Assembly: GCF_002532075.1 (NCBI RefSeq)
Contig: NZ_LYXE01000031.1
Span: 1 to 64,000, forward strand
Reading direction: 5' to 3'
DNA length: 64,000 nucleotides
Origin: Candidatus Chloroploca asiatica
Lineage (GTDB): Bacteria > Chloroflexota > Chloroflexia > Chloroflexales > Chloroflexaceae
Position numbers and translations under genes: made by a program
Part shown: piece after piece, positions 37,241 to 45,634 of the stretch
Layout of the letters: each line of letters begins with the position of its first letter
Position numbering within the stretch: the first letter of the stretch is position 1
The notes under the pieces: generated by a model
Seen by the model: only the letters and a program-made list of their open reading frames with translations
Told to the model about the DNA's origin: nothing
Database searches by the model: none

Positions 37241-39097
37241 ATGACGCAACAAAATACAATCCGGCCTGAAGCCGATACGCCTTTCACCCCAGATCAGACA
37301 GCGGTCCCTCGCCCGAGTGCAGCGCCGGTGTTTCGCCCGCGCCAGCGTTTTTTGCGGGTTTCGCTCTTTTTTCTGAGCGTAGTGATCCATATCTATATCT
37401 GGGACATCTTTCTGGCGCGCTTTACGCTGTTGCGCTGGTATGTGCGACGTTCGGCGGCAGCGCGATGGTCGCGCCTTGCGCGTCGTTTTCGCTTTCTTGC
37501 GCTTGAGCTTGGCGGGATGCAGATCAAGCTTGGGCAGTTTCTCTCATCGCGGGCTGACATTGTGCCCGATATGGTTCGGCGCGAACTTGCCGGCCTCCAG
37601 GATGAAGTTCCTCCTGCTCCGGCTGGGCATGTGCTGGAAGTGATTATTGAGGAACTGGGCGCACCACCGAGCGAGATCTTTCAGCGTTTTGACCAGGAAG
37701 CTGTGGCGGCTGCTTCACTTGGGCAGGTTCACTTTGCCACGCTGCACAATGGCCGTGAAGTCGCCGTCAAGGTGCAGCGGCCTTATATTGAGCGCATTAT
37801 TGAAGTAGATCTGAGCGCCGTTGCCTGGGTCATCCGGCTGATCAAGAATTACCCGCCGATTCGACGGCGGGCCGATCTTGATGCGCTGCTCGCCGAGTTT
37901 GCACGAGTGCTTGTCCAGGAACTGGATTATGTTCAGGAAGTGCAGAGTGCGGCTCGTTTCCGCAAGAATTTCGCGGGAGTCTATGGCGTTCATGTCCCTG
38001 AGCCAATTCCTGAGTATTCGACGCGCCGTGTCCTGGTGATGGAGCGGATCAGCGGGGTCAAGATCAATGATCTGCCTACGCTTGAGGCGCTGGGGGTGAG
38101 TCGGATTGAGTTGGCGTCGCGACTCAACAATTGTTATCTGAAGCAATTTTTTGTTGATGGCTTCTTTCATGCCGATCCGCATCCAGGCAATCTCTTTGTG
38201 CGGATCGATCCAGAGTTACCGACGGTTGCCTATACGAATGGGCAAACCGAACCGATGAAGCAGAGTGACGATTTTAGGAACGGGCTTCTGTCTGATGGGC
38301 ATCTGCTTGATGATGCCGAAGCCCATACGGTTCAACGTGGGCGTCCGTTCACCCTGATCTTTATTGATTTTGGGATGGTTGGTTCCTTGCCGCCACAGAC
38401 GATGGAGGTGATCCGTGGAGGGGTCGTTGGTCTGGCAACCAATGATGCTGAGCGGATTGTCGATACGTTTGAGCGCTTGAATATGCTGTTGCCCGGGGCT
38501 GATCGGCGGCTGATCGTTCATGGGGTCGAGATCATGCTGCGCCATTCGTTTGATCGCACGATGCGCGAGATGACGAATATTGATGTTGATGCCATTTTTG
38601 CCGAGACCAAAGGCATTATCTATGATCTGCCTTTCCAGATTCCGCAGAATCTGCTCTATTTTGGCCGTGCGATGAGCATGGTGGCGGGCCTTTCGACCGA
38701 GCTTTGCCCTGATATCAATCTGTTCCAGGAACTGCGCCCCTTTGCGCGGATGTTGCTTGATCAAGAGCGGCGGAATGGTAATTGGTCTGAGCAGATCCAG
38801 AAGGAATTGCGCGAGCTTGGGCAGATTTTGCTCACCTTGCCGCGTCAGATGGATGCCTACTATCGGGCTGGCAATCGGGGCGAGTTGCAGACACGCTCGG
38901 ATATGAGTCGGCTGGAACGCGGTCTTCGCCGGGTGGAACGGTCAAACGATCGGCTTGCCGGCGGGATGCTGGCAACCGGGCTCTTCTTGGGGGGCGTGCA
39001 ACTGCGCACGCGTGGTTTTGAGAAAGAGGCTGATCGCGCCTGGTGGGCTTCGGTTCTCGCGACGATCTGGATACTCTGGCCCCGTGGTGAACGGTGA
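37241..39097 (+). CDS. AarF/ABC1/UbiB atypical kinase family protein
   Basis: The 618-residue protein has the family signatures KLGQFLSSRADIVPD (KxGQ), the alanine-rich loop AAASLGQVHFA, VAVKVQRP with the ATP lysine, HADPHPGN and DFGMVG. Two hydrophobic stretches close the C-terminus. Between HADPHPGN and DFG is an insertion of roughly 55 residues (RIDPELPTVAYTNGQTEPMK and so on) that is normally very short. Family members support quinone or isoprenoid lipid metabolism by ATPase activity; the target here is unknown. It overlaps the next gene by 14 bases. Confidence 0.93.
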   Translation: MTQQNTIRPEADTPFTPDQTAVPRPSAAPVFRPRQRFLRVSLFFLSVVIHIYIWDIFLARFTLLRWYVRRSAAARWSRLARRFRFLALELGGMQIKLGQFLSSRADIVPDMVRRELAGLQDEVPPAPAGHVLEVIIEELGAPPSEIFQRFDQEAVAAASLGQVHFATLHNGREVAVKVQRPYIERIIEVDLSAVAWVIRLIKNYPPIRRRADLDALLAEFARVLVQELDYVQEVQSAARFRKNFAGVYGVHVPEPIPEYSTRRVLVMERISGVKINDLPTLEALGVSRIELASRLNNCYLKQFFVDGFFHADPHPGNLFVRIDPELPTVAYTNGQTEPMKQSDDFRNGLLSDGHLLDDAEAHTVQRGRPFTLIFIDFGMVGSLPPQTMEVIRGGVVGLATNDAERIVDTFERLNMLLPGADRRLIVHGVEIMLRHSFDRTMREMTNIDVDAIFAETKGIIYDLPFQIPQNLLYFGRAMSMVAGLSTELCPDINLFQELRPFARMLLDQERRNGNWSEQIQKELRELGQILLTLPRQMDAYYRAGNRGELQTRSDMSRLERGLRRVERSNDRLAGGMLATGLFLGGVQLRTRGFEKEADRAWWASVLATIWILWPRGER

Positions 39098-40586
39098 ACA
39101 TCGGGTGATCTGGGGCGGCGCGATCATTTTGCTGGTGATCGCGCTGGTGATGGTGGTGTGGTGGCCCCGGTCTTCTCCAGATCCACTTACGCAGGCTGAT
39201 GCGTTGTTCGCTGCCGGACGTTATTACGAGGCACTTGAGGCGTATCAGGGGCTGGCTGGAGATCATCCGGCGGCATTGTTGCGTGTTGGGATGCTCCGTG
39301 TCATTCGTGGCGAAGCAGTGCTGGCTGAGCGGACACTCAGGTCGGCGATGGTGCGGGGGCTTGCGCCAGGTGACTATCACCTGGCCTTGCTGTATCTGGG
39401 GCAAGCGCTAGTTGACGATGGGCGTGTGGCGCAGGCTGAGCGTACTTGGGCCTTGCTAGAAGATTGTCGGGTTGGCGAGGCATGTGTGTATCGCGGGCCA
39501 GGACGAGTGTTGATTGCCGAGGCCTACCTGAGGCATGGGGCATATGGCGCTGCAGCCGAGGCGTATCGTGACGCACTGACCTTGCCGATGCCATCAGGCT
39601 GGGCCGAACGAGCGCGGTATCAACTGGTGCTGTTGCAGGCGGGCGACGATCCTGGCGAGGCGCTGGCGACCCTGATGGCAACCGACGACGTTGTGACCTC
39701 TGGCGTGCTGGCGAAGCCTCTCTTGTCCAGGCTGGAGGGGGATCGGGCGCACTTGAGGGCGGTACTTCAGGTTGAGGAGGGGTTGCGAGCACAACTGCTT
39801 GGGCAGACCTATCTTGAAGCGGGCCTGTATGATCTGGCGATTACCCAGTTTGCCCTGGTTGACCCTGACAGCCCTGAAGGCTTGAGTGCAGCGGCATACC
39901 TTGCGTATGCGCACTGGCTTGCTGGTCACACGGGCGAAGGGCGTGAAGCGTTGGCAGCAATGGTGGGGTTGCATCCTGATACCCCACAGGCACGAGCTTT
40001 GCTGGCGCTGATTGCGGTGGCGGAGGGAGCGGACGAAGTCGCCTGGCTGGAACTTGATGCGCTTGCGCAGGGGCATCCGCAGACACCCGATCGTCATCTA
40101 GCGCGGGCGAGTTGGTACGCAGCGAAGGGCGAATACGCCCAGGCTAGCCTGGCATATGAGCAGGCGCTGGGAGCGGCACCGTTTGAAGAACAGGGCCGAT
40201 ATGCGCTGCTGGCCGCCCGCTTTCACCTGGCGACGACCTACGAACTTTGTTCTGCCGGTCTGCCACTCACCGAACTCGCGTTAGAGCGGCTTCCAGAGGA
40301 GATTGACGCCCTCGTGCTTGCGGCAGGAGTGCGGTATCAGTGCAGCGATGGGCGTGGAGCGATTGAAGCGGCACAGGCTGCTGAGGCGCGGGAAGCGCGG
40401 GCGGATGCAGCCTTTTACCTGGGGGCAGCCCTGGCGTCAACTGGCGAGTACGAAGCAGCCCGAGCGGCGCTGATACGGGCAAGCGATCTTGCTCCCGCCT
40501 CGCGCTGGCGGGAACGCGCAGAGTTGCTCCTGGCGACGCTGCCACAGCGGCATAACTTGACGCCAACAGCAGATCGGGTAAGATAG
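39084..40586 (+). CDS. Membrane-anchored TPR protein
   Basis: The product of about 500 residues has one N-terminal membrane helix (IWGGAIILLVIALVMVVWW) followed by ten or so tetratricopeptide-like repeats (ALFAAGRYYEALEAYQGLAG, LLGQTYLEAGLYDLAITQFA, YLGAALASTGEYEAARAALI). The start is taken at one of the GTG codons 39084/39087 just before the AarF stop. A start at 38955 would be antiphase to aarF. It is likely a periplasmic or extracytoplasmic scaffold; partners are unknown. Confidence 0.85.
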   Translation: MVNGEHRVIWGGAIILLVIALVMVVWWPRSSPDPLTQADALFAAGRYYEALEAYQGLAGDHPAALLRVGMLRVIRGEAVLAERTLRSAMVRGLAPGDYHLALLYLGQALVDDGRVAQAERTWALLEDCRVGEACVYRGPGRVLIAEAYLRHGAYGAAAEAYRDALTLPMPSGWAERARYQLVLLQAGDDPGEALATLMATDDVVTSGVLAKPLLSRLEGDRAHLRAVLQVEEGLRAQLLGQTYLEAGLYDLAITQFALVDPDSPEGLSAAAYLAYAHWLAGHTGEGREALAAMVGLHPDTPQARALLALIAVAEGADEVAWLELDALAQGHPQTPDRHLARASWYAAKGEYAQASLAYEQALGAAPFEEQGRYALLAARFHLATTYELCSAGLPLTELALERLPEEIDALVLAAGVRYQCSDGRGAIEAAQAAEAREARADAAFYLGAALASTGEYEAARAALIRASDLAPASRWRERAELLLATLPQRHNLTPTADRVR

Positions 40587-40593
40587 ACGCGCT

Positions 40594-41052
40594 ATGCAAG
40601 AAAATTTCTTTGTCTACCAACGGCGTGCGTTACGTCCACTTCTGGTATGGGGCATTGGGAGCAGTGTGCTCGGCGCACTGATGCTACCTTTTGCCGGTTT
40701 CTGGCGGCATTTTGGCCTTCAGGCCGTGGCCTGGGGTGTCATTGATGTGTTGCTGGCGATGATTGGACGGCGGAGTGCGCTGCTCAAGGCTGAGCGGATG
40801 GCTACGGGTGAGCTGGAAGAGCGTGATGCGCTGCGTGAAGCCGAGCAATTCCGCAAGATACTCACCGTTAATGCGGGCCTTGATGTTGGGTACATTCTCG
40901 TCGGGCTAGCGGTGGCTCTGCGTTATGCCGAGCGCCCTGATCGTCAGGGTCTCGGGTATGGTATTGCGACGCAGGGAGCCTTTTTGCTGGTCTTTGATGC
41001 ACTGCTGGCACGCCAGGTAGGCCAGCGCATGGACGCCGATGATCACGAATGA
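40594..41052 (+). CDS. Small integral membrane protein
   Basis: The 152-residue protein has four hydrophobic helices (LLVWGIGSSVLGALMLPFAG, AVAWGVIDVLLAMIG, VGYILVGLAVAL, GAFLLVFDALLA) with a charged cytoplasmic loop in the middle. It resembles small four-helix proteins of unknown function seen in bacteroidetes and chloroflexi. It lies 7 bases after the TPR gene and overlaps the next by 14 bases. Confidence 0.82.
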   Translation: MQENFFVYQRRALRPLLVWGIGSSVLGALMLPFAGFWRHFGLQAVAWGVIDVLLAMIGRRSALLKAERMATGELEERDALREAEQFRKILTVNAGLDVGYILVGLAVALRYAERPDRQGLGYGIATQGAFLLVFDALLARQVGQRMDADDHE

Positions 41053-42151
41053 ACTCTATGGACTATTGCAGTGCCCGACATGCCACTCACGGGCATTGTA
41101 TGTACTTGACGACGGAGTGCATTGTGCTTCGTGTGCCACGATTTATCCGTTGCGTGAAGGCTATCTTGATCTGATGCCACGGGGGACACACTACGACTAT
41201 GTGTCGAAGTATGTCACCGATGAGACCGAACTGGCAGAAGAGTTGGACTATCGTGAGTTGGCCCCACCGTTGCTCGCTGCCGGGGTGCGTGACCGAGCGT
41301 TGCGGCGTTTGCTGCGGTTTCGCCCGACTGATGTTGTGCTCGACAACGGATGTGGCACAGCCAAGCACGCAGTCTGGAATGCCGACCAGGTTCACCTGAT
41401 GGTTGGCAGTGACCCGGCTACGCTCTTTGCTGACCGAGCGGTGGCCGAGGTTGCCCTGGCCCAGGCCGACTCGCGGAGCCTGCCTTTCGCCGAGGGGACT
41501 TTTGATAAAGCCTTTGCGATTGATATTCTCGAACACTTCCCGCTTGAGGTGATTGACGCGTATCTGGCGGAAACGGCGCGGGTTTTGCGCCCTGGTGGGC
41601 GGATGCTCGCCTTCTCGAACACCCGCGAGATGTCGCCCATCCAGCCGATCATCAATCTCAGTCGCCGCCTTGGGCGGCTCTTTGTGCGGGCAGGGTTGTA
41701 TGATTTTTCGCGAGAGGCGCGGCGGAAATCCGACCATATCAAAGCACTTGAGACCTGGGAAGATGTCGTTGCGGCCTTTGAGCGGGCCGGTCTGCGCCCG
41801 GTCAAAGTCGTCTTCTGGAATAGCCTCTTTACCACCTTTGTTGAGCATGTGGTGATGAAGCTCGGCGAGGCTGTGCTAGGGCGCACGGCGAAGAAACCAT
41901 CGCAGCCACAGCCTAACGTGGCTGAAGAGGCGGGTCTTGATCCGTACCTCTCGTCCCTTGCTACGCAGACGACACCCGAAGGAACGGCTCGCGAAATTCG
42001 GGCACGCCAGCGGGTGCGTTCACACCTGCGCCCTGGTAGCCTGGTCTATCGTGCCTTACTGGTGATCACCCTGGTGATGGAACTCGATCTCTGGTTGTTT
42101 GGCTGGATGCGTTGTGGTAGTTACTTTATTGTTGTGGAGAAACCGCGATGA
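41039..42151 (+). CDS. SAM-dependent methyltransferase with Trm112-like zinc ribbon
   Basis: The 370-residue protein begins with a zinc ribbon (Cys12, Cys15, Cys29, Cys32) of the Trm112/YcaR type. A class I methyltransferase domain follows, with motif I VVLDNGCGTAKHAVW near residue 100, DSRSLPFAEGTFDKAFA and ARVLRPGGRMLAF. A C-terminal extension contains a hydrophobic helix near residue 345. The substrate is unknown; lipid or quinone-type substrates would fit the AarF neighbour, but this is inference. It overlaps the next gene in ATGA. Confidence 0.88.
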   Translation: MITNELYGLLQCPTCHSRALYVLDDGVHCASCATIYPLREGYLDLMPRGTHYDYVSKYVTDETELAEELDYRELAPPLLAAGVRDRALRRLLRFRPTDVVLDNGCGTAKHAVWNADQVHLMVGSDPATLFADRAVAEVALAQADSRSLPFAEGTFDKAFAIDILEHFPLEVIDAYLAETARVLRPGGRMLAFSNTREMSPIQPIINLSRRLGRLFVRAGLYDFSREARRKSDHIKALETWEDVVAAFERAGLRPVKVVFWNSLFTTFVEHVVMKLGEAVLGRTAKKPSQPQPNVAEEAGLDPYLSSLATQTTPEGTAREIRARQRVRSHLRPGSLVYRALLVITLVMELDLWLFGWMRCGSYFIVVEKPR

Positions 42152-43329
42152 TCGAGTATCGGCCATTCACCCCTGATGACCGTGACCGCTGTCTGGCGCT
42201 CGAGAGCTATGCCTTTCAGGTGAACCCGGAACTGGTACCGCTTGATGCCGAGGAACTGGCTCAGTTCCGGGGGCTATTTGTTGACGGGCAACTCGTGGCC
42301 CAGTTGCAACTGCACGATCTACAGGTTCAGCTTGGGGCAGGGGTACAGGCTGCGGTTGGCGGTATCGGTGCGGTCGCCAGTACCCCCGAGTTGCGGCGAC
42401 GTGGCTATATCGGAGCCTTGCTGCGGCACGCGGTTGACGAACTACGCTCCTCTGGGGTGGCATTGGCGATGCTCTACCCCTTCAAGGTCTCATTTTACAG
42501 TCGCTACGGCTGGGCGACCTGCATGGAGCAGAAGATCTACAGTGGGGAGCCAGCCCTCTTTCACTCGTTTCGTCGGGCACCGGGGCGCTGGATTGCTGTT
42601 GGCGAAGACGAAGTTGACGAGCTTGATGCGATCTACCGTGAGGCGCTGCGTGGGCGTTTTGGCCCGGTTGTTCGTACACCGGCCTGGTGGCGCAACCGCA
42701 TCATGCGGGACTGGCAGCAGCGCCCCTACTATGGTTACATTTGGCGCGATGAGCAGGGCAAGGGGCGTTCGTATACGATCTTTCGTTTTGAGCGTGAAGC
42801 CCGCGGTGATGTGATGCATTGCCGTGAAATGGTCGCGGTTGATCCGATTGCGCGCGCCCAACTCTTTGTCTTTCTTGCGGGGCATGAAGGCCAGGTTGCC
42901 AGGGTGGAATTTCGGGCGCCTGCGGATGCACCGGTCAATTTACTCTTTCCTGATCCATTGGAATGCCGCGTCCAGCCCTATTTTATGTTGCGCCTCCTGG
43001 ATATTGCCGCCGCGTTTGAGGCGCATCGTTATCCAAAAGATTTGCAGGGCCAGGTAACGATCGCTGTGACCGACGACTGGCTTGTCGAGAACCAACAGAT
43101 CTTTGCGCTGGAATTTGCGGCAGGTGCCTGTCAGGTACGCCAGATGCCACTTGGAACATTGCCTGATATCCAGTGTGACAGCCGCATTTTGGCGCAGATC
43201 TATAGTCGTTACCTGCGACCACGGACAGCGGCGACCTTTGGCACGCTCGAGGTCTATAATCGGGATGCTCTGGCTCTCTTTGATCGGGCGTTTATGGGCC
43301 TGGTGCCATTTAGCGTAGATATGTTTTGA
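42148..43329 (+). CDS. Eis-like GNAT acetyltransferase
   Basis: The 393-residue protein has the Eis three-part fold. A GNAT domain with the acetyl-CoA loop VASTPELRRRGYIGALL (about 77-92) is followed by a second GNAT-like domain and an SCP2-like C-domain. Tyr120 (YSRYGW) matches the general acid, and the protein ends in Phe with its free carboxylate, as in Eis where the C-terminus is the general base. Eis enzymes acetylate amines such as aminoglycosides or protein lysines. It closes the operon before a strong terminator. Confidence 0.9.
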   Translation: MIEYRPFTPDDRDRCLALESYAFQVNPELVPLDAEELAQFRGLFVDGQLVAQLQLHDLQVQLGAGVQAAVGGIGAVASTPELRRRGYIGALLRHAVDELRSSGVALAMLYPFKVSFYSRYGWATCMEQKIYSGEPALFHSFRRAPGRWIAVGEDEVDELDAIYREALRGRFGPVVRTPAWWRNRIMRDWQQRPYYGYIWRDEQGKGRSYTIFRFEREARGDVMHCREMVAVDPIARAQLFVFLAGHEGQVARVEFRAPADAPVNLLFPDPLECRVQPYFMLRLLDIAAAFEAHRYPKDLQGQVTIAVTDDWLVENQQIFALEFAAGACQVRQMPLGTLPDIQCDSRILAQIYSRYLRPRTAATFGTLEVYNRDALALFDRAFMGLVPFSVDMF

Positions 43330-43371
43330 GCGCCTGCTGACAAGGTTGCTCAGCCTGCTGATGGGTAGATA

Positions 43372-43428
43372 AGGTTTCTTCTGGCGAAAGAGGCCAGCAA
43401 AGCCGGCCTCTTTCGTCAGAAGAAACCT
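43372..43428 (+). terminator. Long hairpin terminator after the Eis-like gene
   Basis: The arms 43372-43395 and 43405-43428 are complementary over 24 bases with one G-T pair and a nine-base loop. CTTTTGTT follows a few bases downstream. It is placed 42 bases after the stop and should end the AarF-Eis operon. Confidence 0.75.
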
Positions 43429-43455
43429 AGCTTTTGTTGGTCAAGGTGGAGGTTG

Positions 43456-44493
43456 ATGGTGCGACCGCTCTATATTTCACCACTCGGGCGTGGAGGGGTG
43501 GATTTTGGCATTCAGAACATTGTGCGCTCGGTGCGTGCGGCAGGGTTACAGCCAGAGTTGTTGCGGTTGCCCGAGATCTACAACTTTCTGCCTTTTCTGA
43601 TTCGTCGTGCCTTGCCTGAAGGGTGGTGGCGCGGGTTTGATCTGATGCAGGGGCGGTCGCGGGTCGCCTTTAGCTTCAAAGCAACTGGTTTGCCGGTGGT
43701 GACGACGGTGCATCACTTGACGACAGACCCTGATTTGCAGCCCTACAGTTCATTTGCCCAACGTCTCTTTTATCGCCTAGTCGAGTCGCGTTACGACGGC
43801 CTTTCGGTCGCGTATGCTGATGCGGTCGTGTGCGTCAGCCGTTTCACGCAGCGCCAGGTCGAGCAGACGTATGGGCGTGCCGATAGTATCATCATTTACG
43901 ATGGTATTGACACAGATGTCTTTGTGCCAACACCTGATTTTGCACGTCGGGACGATGGCCTGCCCCCGGCGGACGGGCGGATCAGGTTGCTCTTTGTGGG
44001 CAACCGAACGCGGCGCAAAGGGTTTGATCTCTTGCCAAAGATCATGGAACAACTGCCGTCTGACTATCGGCTCTACTATACGGGTGGTTTTCAGGGGAAC
44101 GAAACGGCACCGCCGCACCCCCAAATGACGCCGCTTGGTTCACCTGATCGGGCCGGGCTCGTTGCCGCCTACCAGAGCTGTGACATCCTACTCTTCCCAT
44201 CGCGGTTAGAGGGCTTTGGCATTGCACCGGCGGAAGCGCTGGCGTGTGGGCGTCCGGTGGTAACCACACGGGCGGGTGCGTTGCCTGAAGTTGTGGATCA
44301 AGGGCTCAACGGTTTTCTCGTTGCGCGGGATGATATTGCCGGTTATGCCGAAAAAGTCCGGATCCTTGGTGAAGACGCCGCGATGCGTCGGAGCTTTGGC
44401 GACCATGGGCGTCACAAAGTTGCCAGCAACTTTGGGTACGACCAACTGGGCAACCGCTTTCGGAGGTTATACGAACGGCTACTGGGGCGTTGA
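43456..44493 (+). CDS. GT4-family glycosyltransferase
   Basis: The product of 345 residues is a GT-B glycosyltransferase. It has an N-terminal glycine-rich acceptor-domain loop (LYISPLGRGGVDFGIQNIV), the central VCVSRFTQRQVEQTYG and YDGIDTDVF, and the donor-site motif FPSRLEGFGIAPAEALACGR with the E-x7-E pattern. It uses a nucleotide sugar at the cytoplasmic side. GGAGG at 43448-43452 serves the ATG at 43456 or GTG at 43459. No polysaccharide cluster surrounds it. Confidence 0.92.
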   Translation: MVRPLYISPLGRGGVDFGIQNIVRSVRAAGLQPELLRLPEIYNFLPFLIRRALPEGWWRGFDLMQGRSRVAFSFKATGLPVVTTVHHLTTDPDLQPYSSFAQRLFYRLVESRYDGLSVAYADAVVCVSRFTQRQVEQTYGRADSIIIYDGIDTDVFVPTPDFARRDDGLPPADGRIRLLFVGNRTRRKGFDLLPKIMEQLPSDYRLYYTGGFQGNETAPPHPQMTPLGSPDRAGLVAAYQSCDILLFPSRLEGFGIAPAEALACGRPVVTTRAGALPEVVDQGLNGFLVARDDIAGYAEKVRILGEDAAMRRSFGDHGRHKVASNFGYDQLGNRFRRLYERLLGR

Positions 44494-44567
44494 AGGCGCT
44501 GTGGTGAGGCCTCAGGTAGAGTGTTTTTGACTGGCGACGCCCGTTCCTCCACGCGGGGGAGGGGGCA

Positions 44568-44784
44568 TCAAAGGGGTTCACCAGCCCTCCGCAAGGCTGC
44601 CTGATGCAGCCCTCACCGCAGCGGTGCGGGCCACGACATGGTTGGCGCAGGACGGCCCCCAGACCTGGGTTCCCGCGCACGCGGGAACCCAGGTCTGGGC
44701 CGTCCCACCGGTCATGCCCGCGTCATCCCCATATCATGCCCGCGCAGGCGGGCATCCAGCGGGCCATGGTGGTGAAACCCTTTG
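44568..44784. mobile_element. REP/MITE-like element with terminal inverted repeats
   Basis: Sixteen-base ends at 44568-44583 and 44769-44784 are complementary with one mismatch. Inside lie a large hairpin (44650-44677 against 44681-44705, about 25 base pairs) and a second, ATGCCCGC-GCGGGCAT at 44736-44755. The latter belongs to the widespread repeat that translates as PAQAGIQ. No transposase is present. It fills most of the 311-base gap between the glycosyltransferase and the ANTAR regulator. Confidence 0.6.
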
Positions 44785-44804
44785 AGGGGGAGGGTAAAGG
44801 AGGC

Positions 44805-45389
44805 TTATGACCCGAGCAATTCTTCGGCCTCGATGATAGCCTGGGCGATATCCTTCATCTTGGCACGCTTATCGCGGGCGCGTTGACGGAGGCGCTCGTA
44901 GGCATCGCGTTCATTGAGCCCAAGGCGTTGCATCAAAATCCCCTTGGCGCGCTCGATCAACTTGCGTGCCTCGAGTGACTCTTCGAGTTCATCAACCTGG
45001 TTCCGCAGCGTTTGCATCTCCTTGAAGCGTGCGAGGGCGATATTGATCGCCGGGGGTAGTTCGATCTCATTGATCGGCTTGACGAGATAGGCAAGCGCAC
45101 CAGCAGCCTCGGCTTTGCGCACCGTATCTTTATCAGCGTAGGCCGTGAGCATAATGATGGGCACGGGAAACTGGTCACGGATGCGTGCGGCAGCCTCGGT
45201 ACCTTCCATTTCAGGCATTCTGATATCCATCATAATCAGATCGGGCTTGAGGCGACCGGCCAGGTTCACCGCCTCAACGCCTGAGCGTGCGATCCCGATG
45301 ACATCGTAGCCGAGCCCTTTGAGTTGTTCTTCGAGTGTTAGTGAGACAAGGTCATTGTCTTCGGCAATCAGAATGCGGATAGCGCTCAC
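44805..45389 (-). CDS. ANTAR-domain response regulator
   Basis: The 194-residue protein has a receiver domain (ILIAEDNDLVSLTLEEQLKG, phosphoacceptor Asp in LIMMDIRMPEMEG, Lys in LVKPINEIE). A coiled linker and an RNA-binding ANTAR domain (LIERAKGILMQRLGLNERDA) follow. Such proteins bind dual-hairpin leaders and prevent transcription termination. No partner kinase is adjacent. The hairpins in the neighbouring element are perfect DNA palindromes without the paired hexaloops expected for an ANTAR target. The start is GTG at 45389 with AAGGAAAAA upstream. Confidence 0.94.
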   Translation of the reverse strand: MSAIRILIAEDNDLVSLTLEEQLKGLGYDVIGIARSGVEAVNLAGRLKPDLIMMDIRMPEMEGTEAAARIRDQFPVPIIMLTAYADKDTVRKAEAAGALAYLVKPINEIELPPAINIALARFKEMQTLRNQVDELEESLEARKLIERAKGILMQRLGLNERDAYERLRQRARDKRAKMKDIAQAIIEAEELLGS

Positions 45390-45448
45390 GGTTTTTCCTT
45401 TTGCACAACGTGCCTCATATGTCTGTCAATGCTATGTTCTGACATGCG

Positions 45449-45518
45449 CGCAGCCTTGTCATGCTGAGCGGTTTGTAACCTGAGTTTTCTGACGTTCCTG
45501 GGCTCGCAGCCTTGTCAT
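45449..45518. repeat. Direct repeat of 14 bases
   Basis: CGCAGCCTTGTCAT occurs at 45449-45462 and again at 45505-45518, 56 bases apart. The first copy continues GCTGAGCG, giving the TTGTCATGCTGAGCG core of a widespread bacterial repeat. The segment lies in the spacer between the ANTAR gene and the DUF697 gene. Confidence 0.6.
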
Positions 45519-45593
45519 CACTCGCGGTGTCACTGGCCCGTGGATTATGCTAATGATACCACACCAGCGGCCCGACAAGGACGAAAAGGTCTA

Positions 45594-45602
45594 TGCTATA
45601 AT
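45594..45602 (+). promoter_or_regulatory. Extended -10 promoter of the DUF697 gene
   Basis: TGC followed by TATAAT (45597-45602) makes an extended -10 element. CCGACA at 45572-45577 is a possible -35 at 19 bases. The predicted start is near 45609, 26 bases before the GTG. Confidence 0.55.
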
Positions 45603-45634
45603 CGAGACAGTGCTTGTGGCAAGGGAGGGATGGC

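Noticed and set aside
44604-44810. A + strand frame reading PAQAGIQ in the REP-like element
   Set aside because: A known artefact of this repeat; not a gene.
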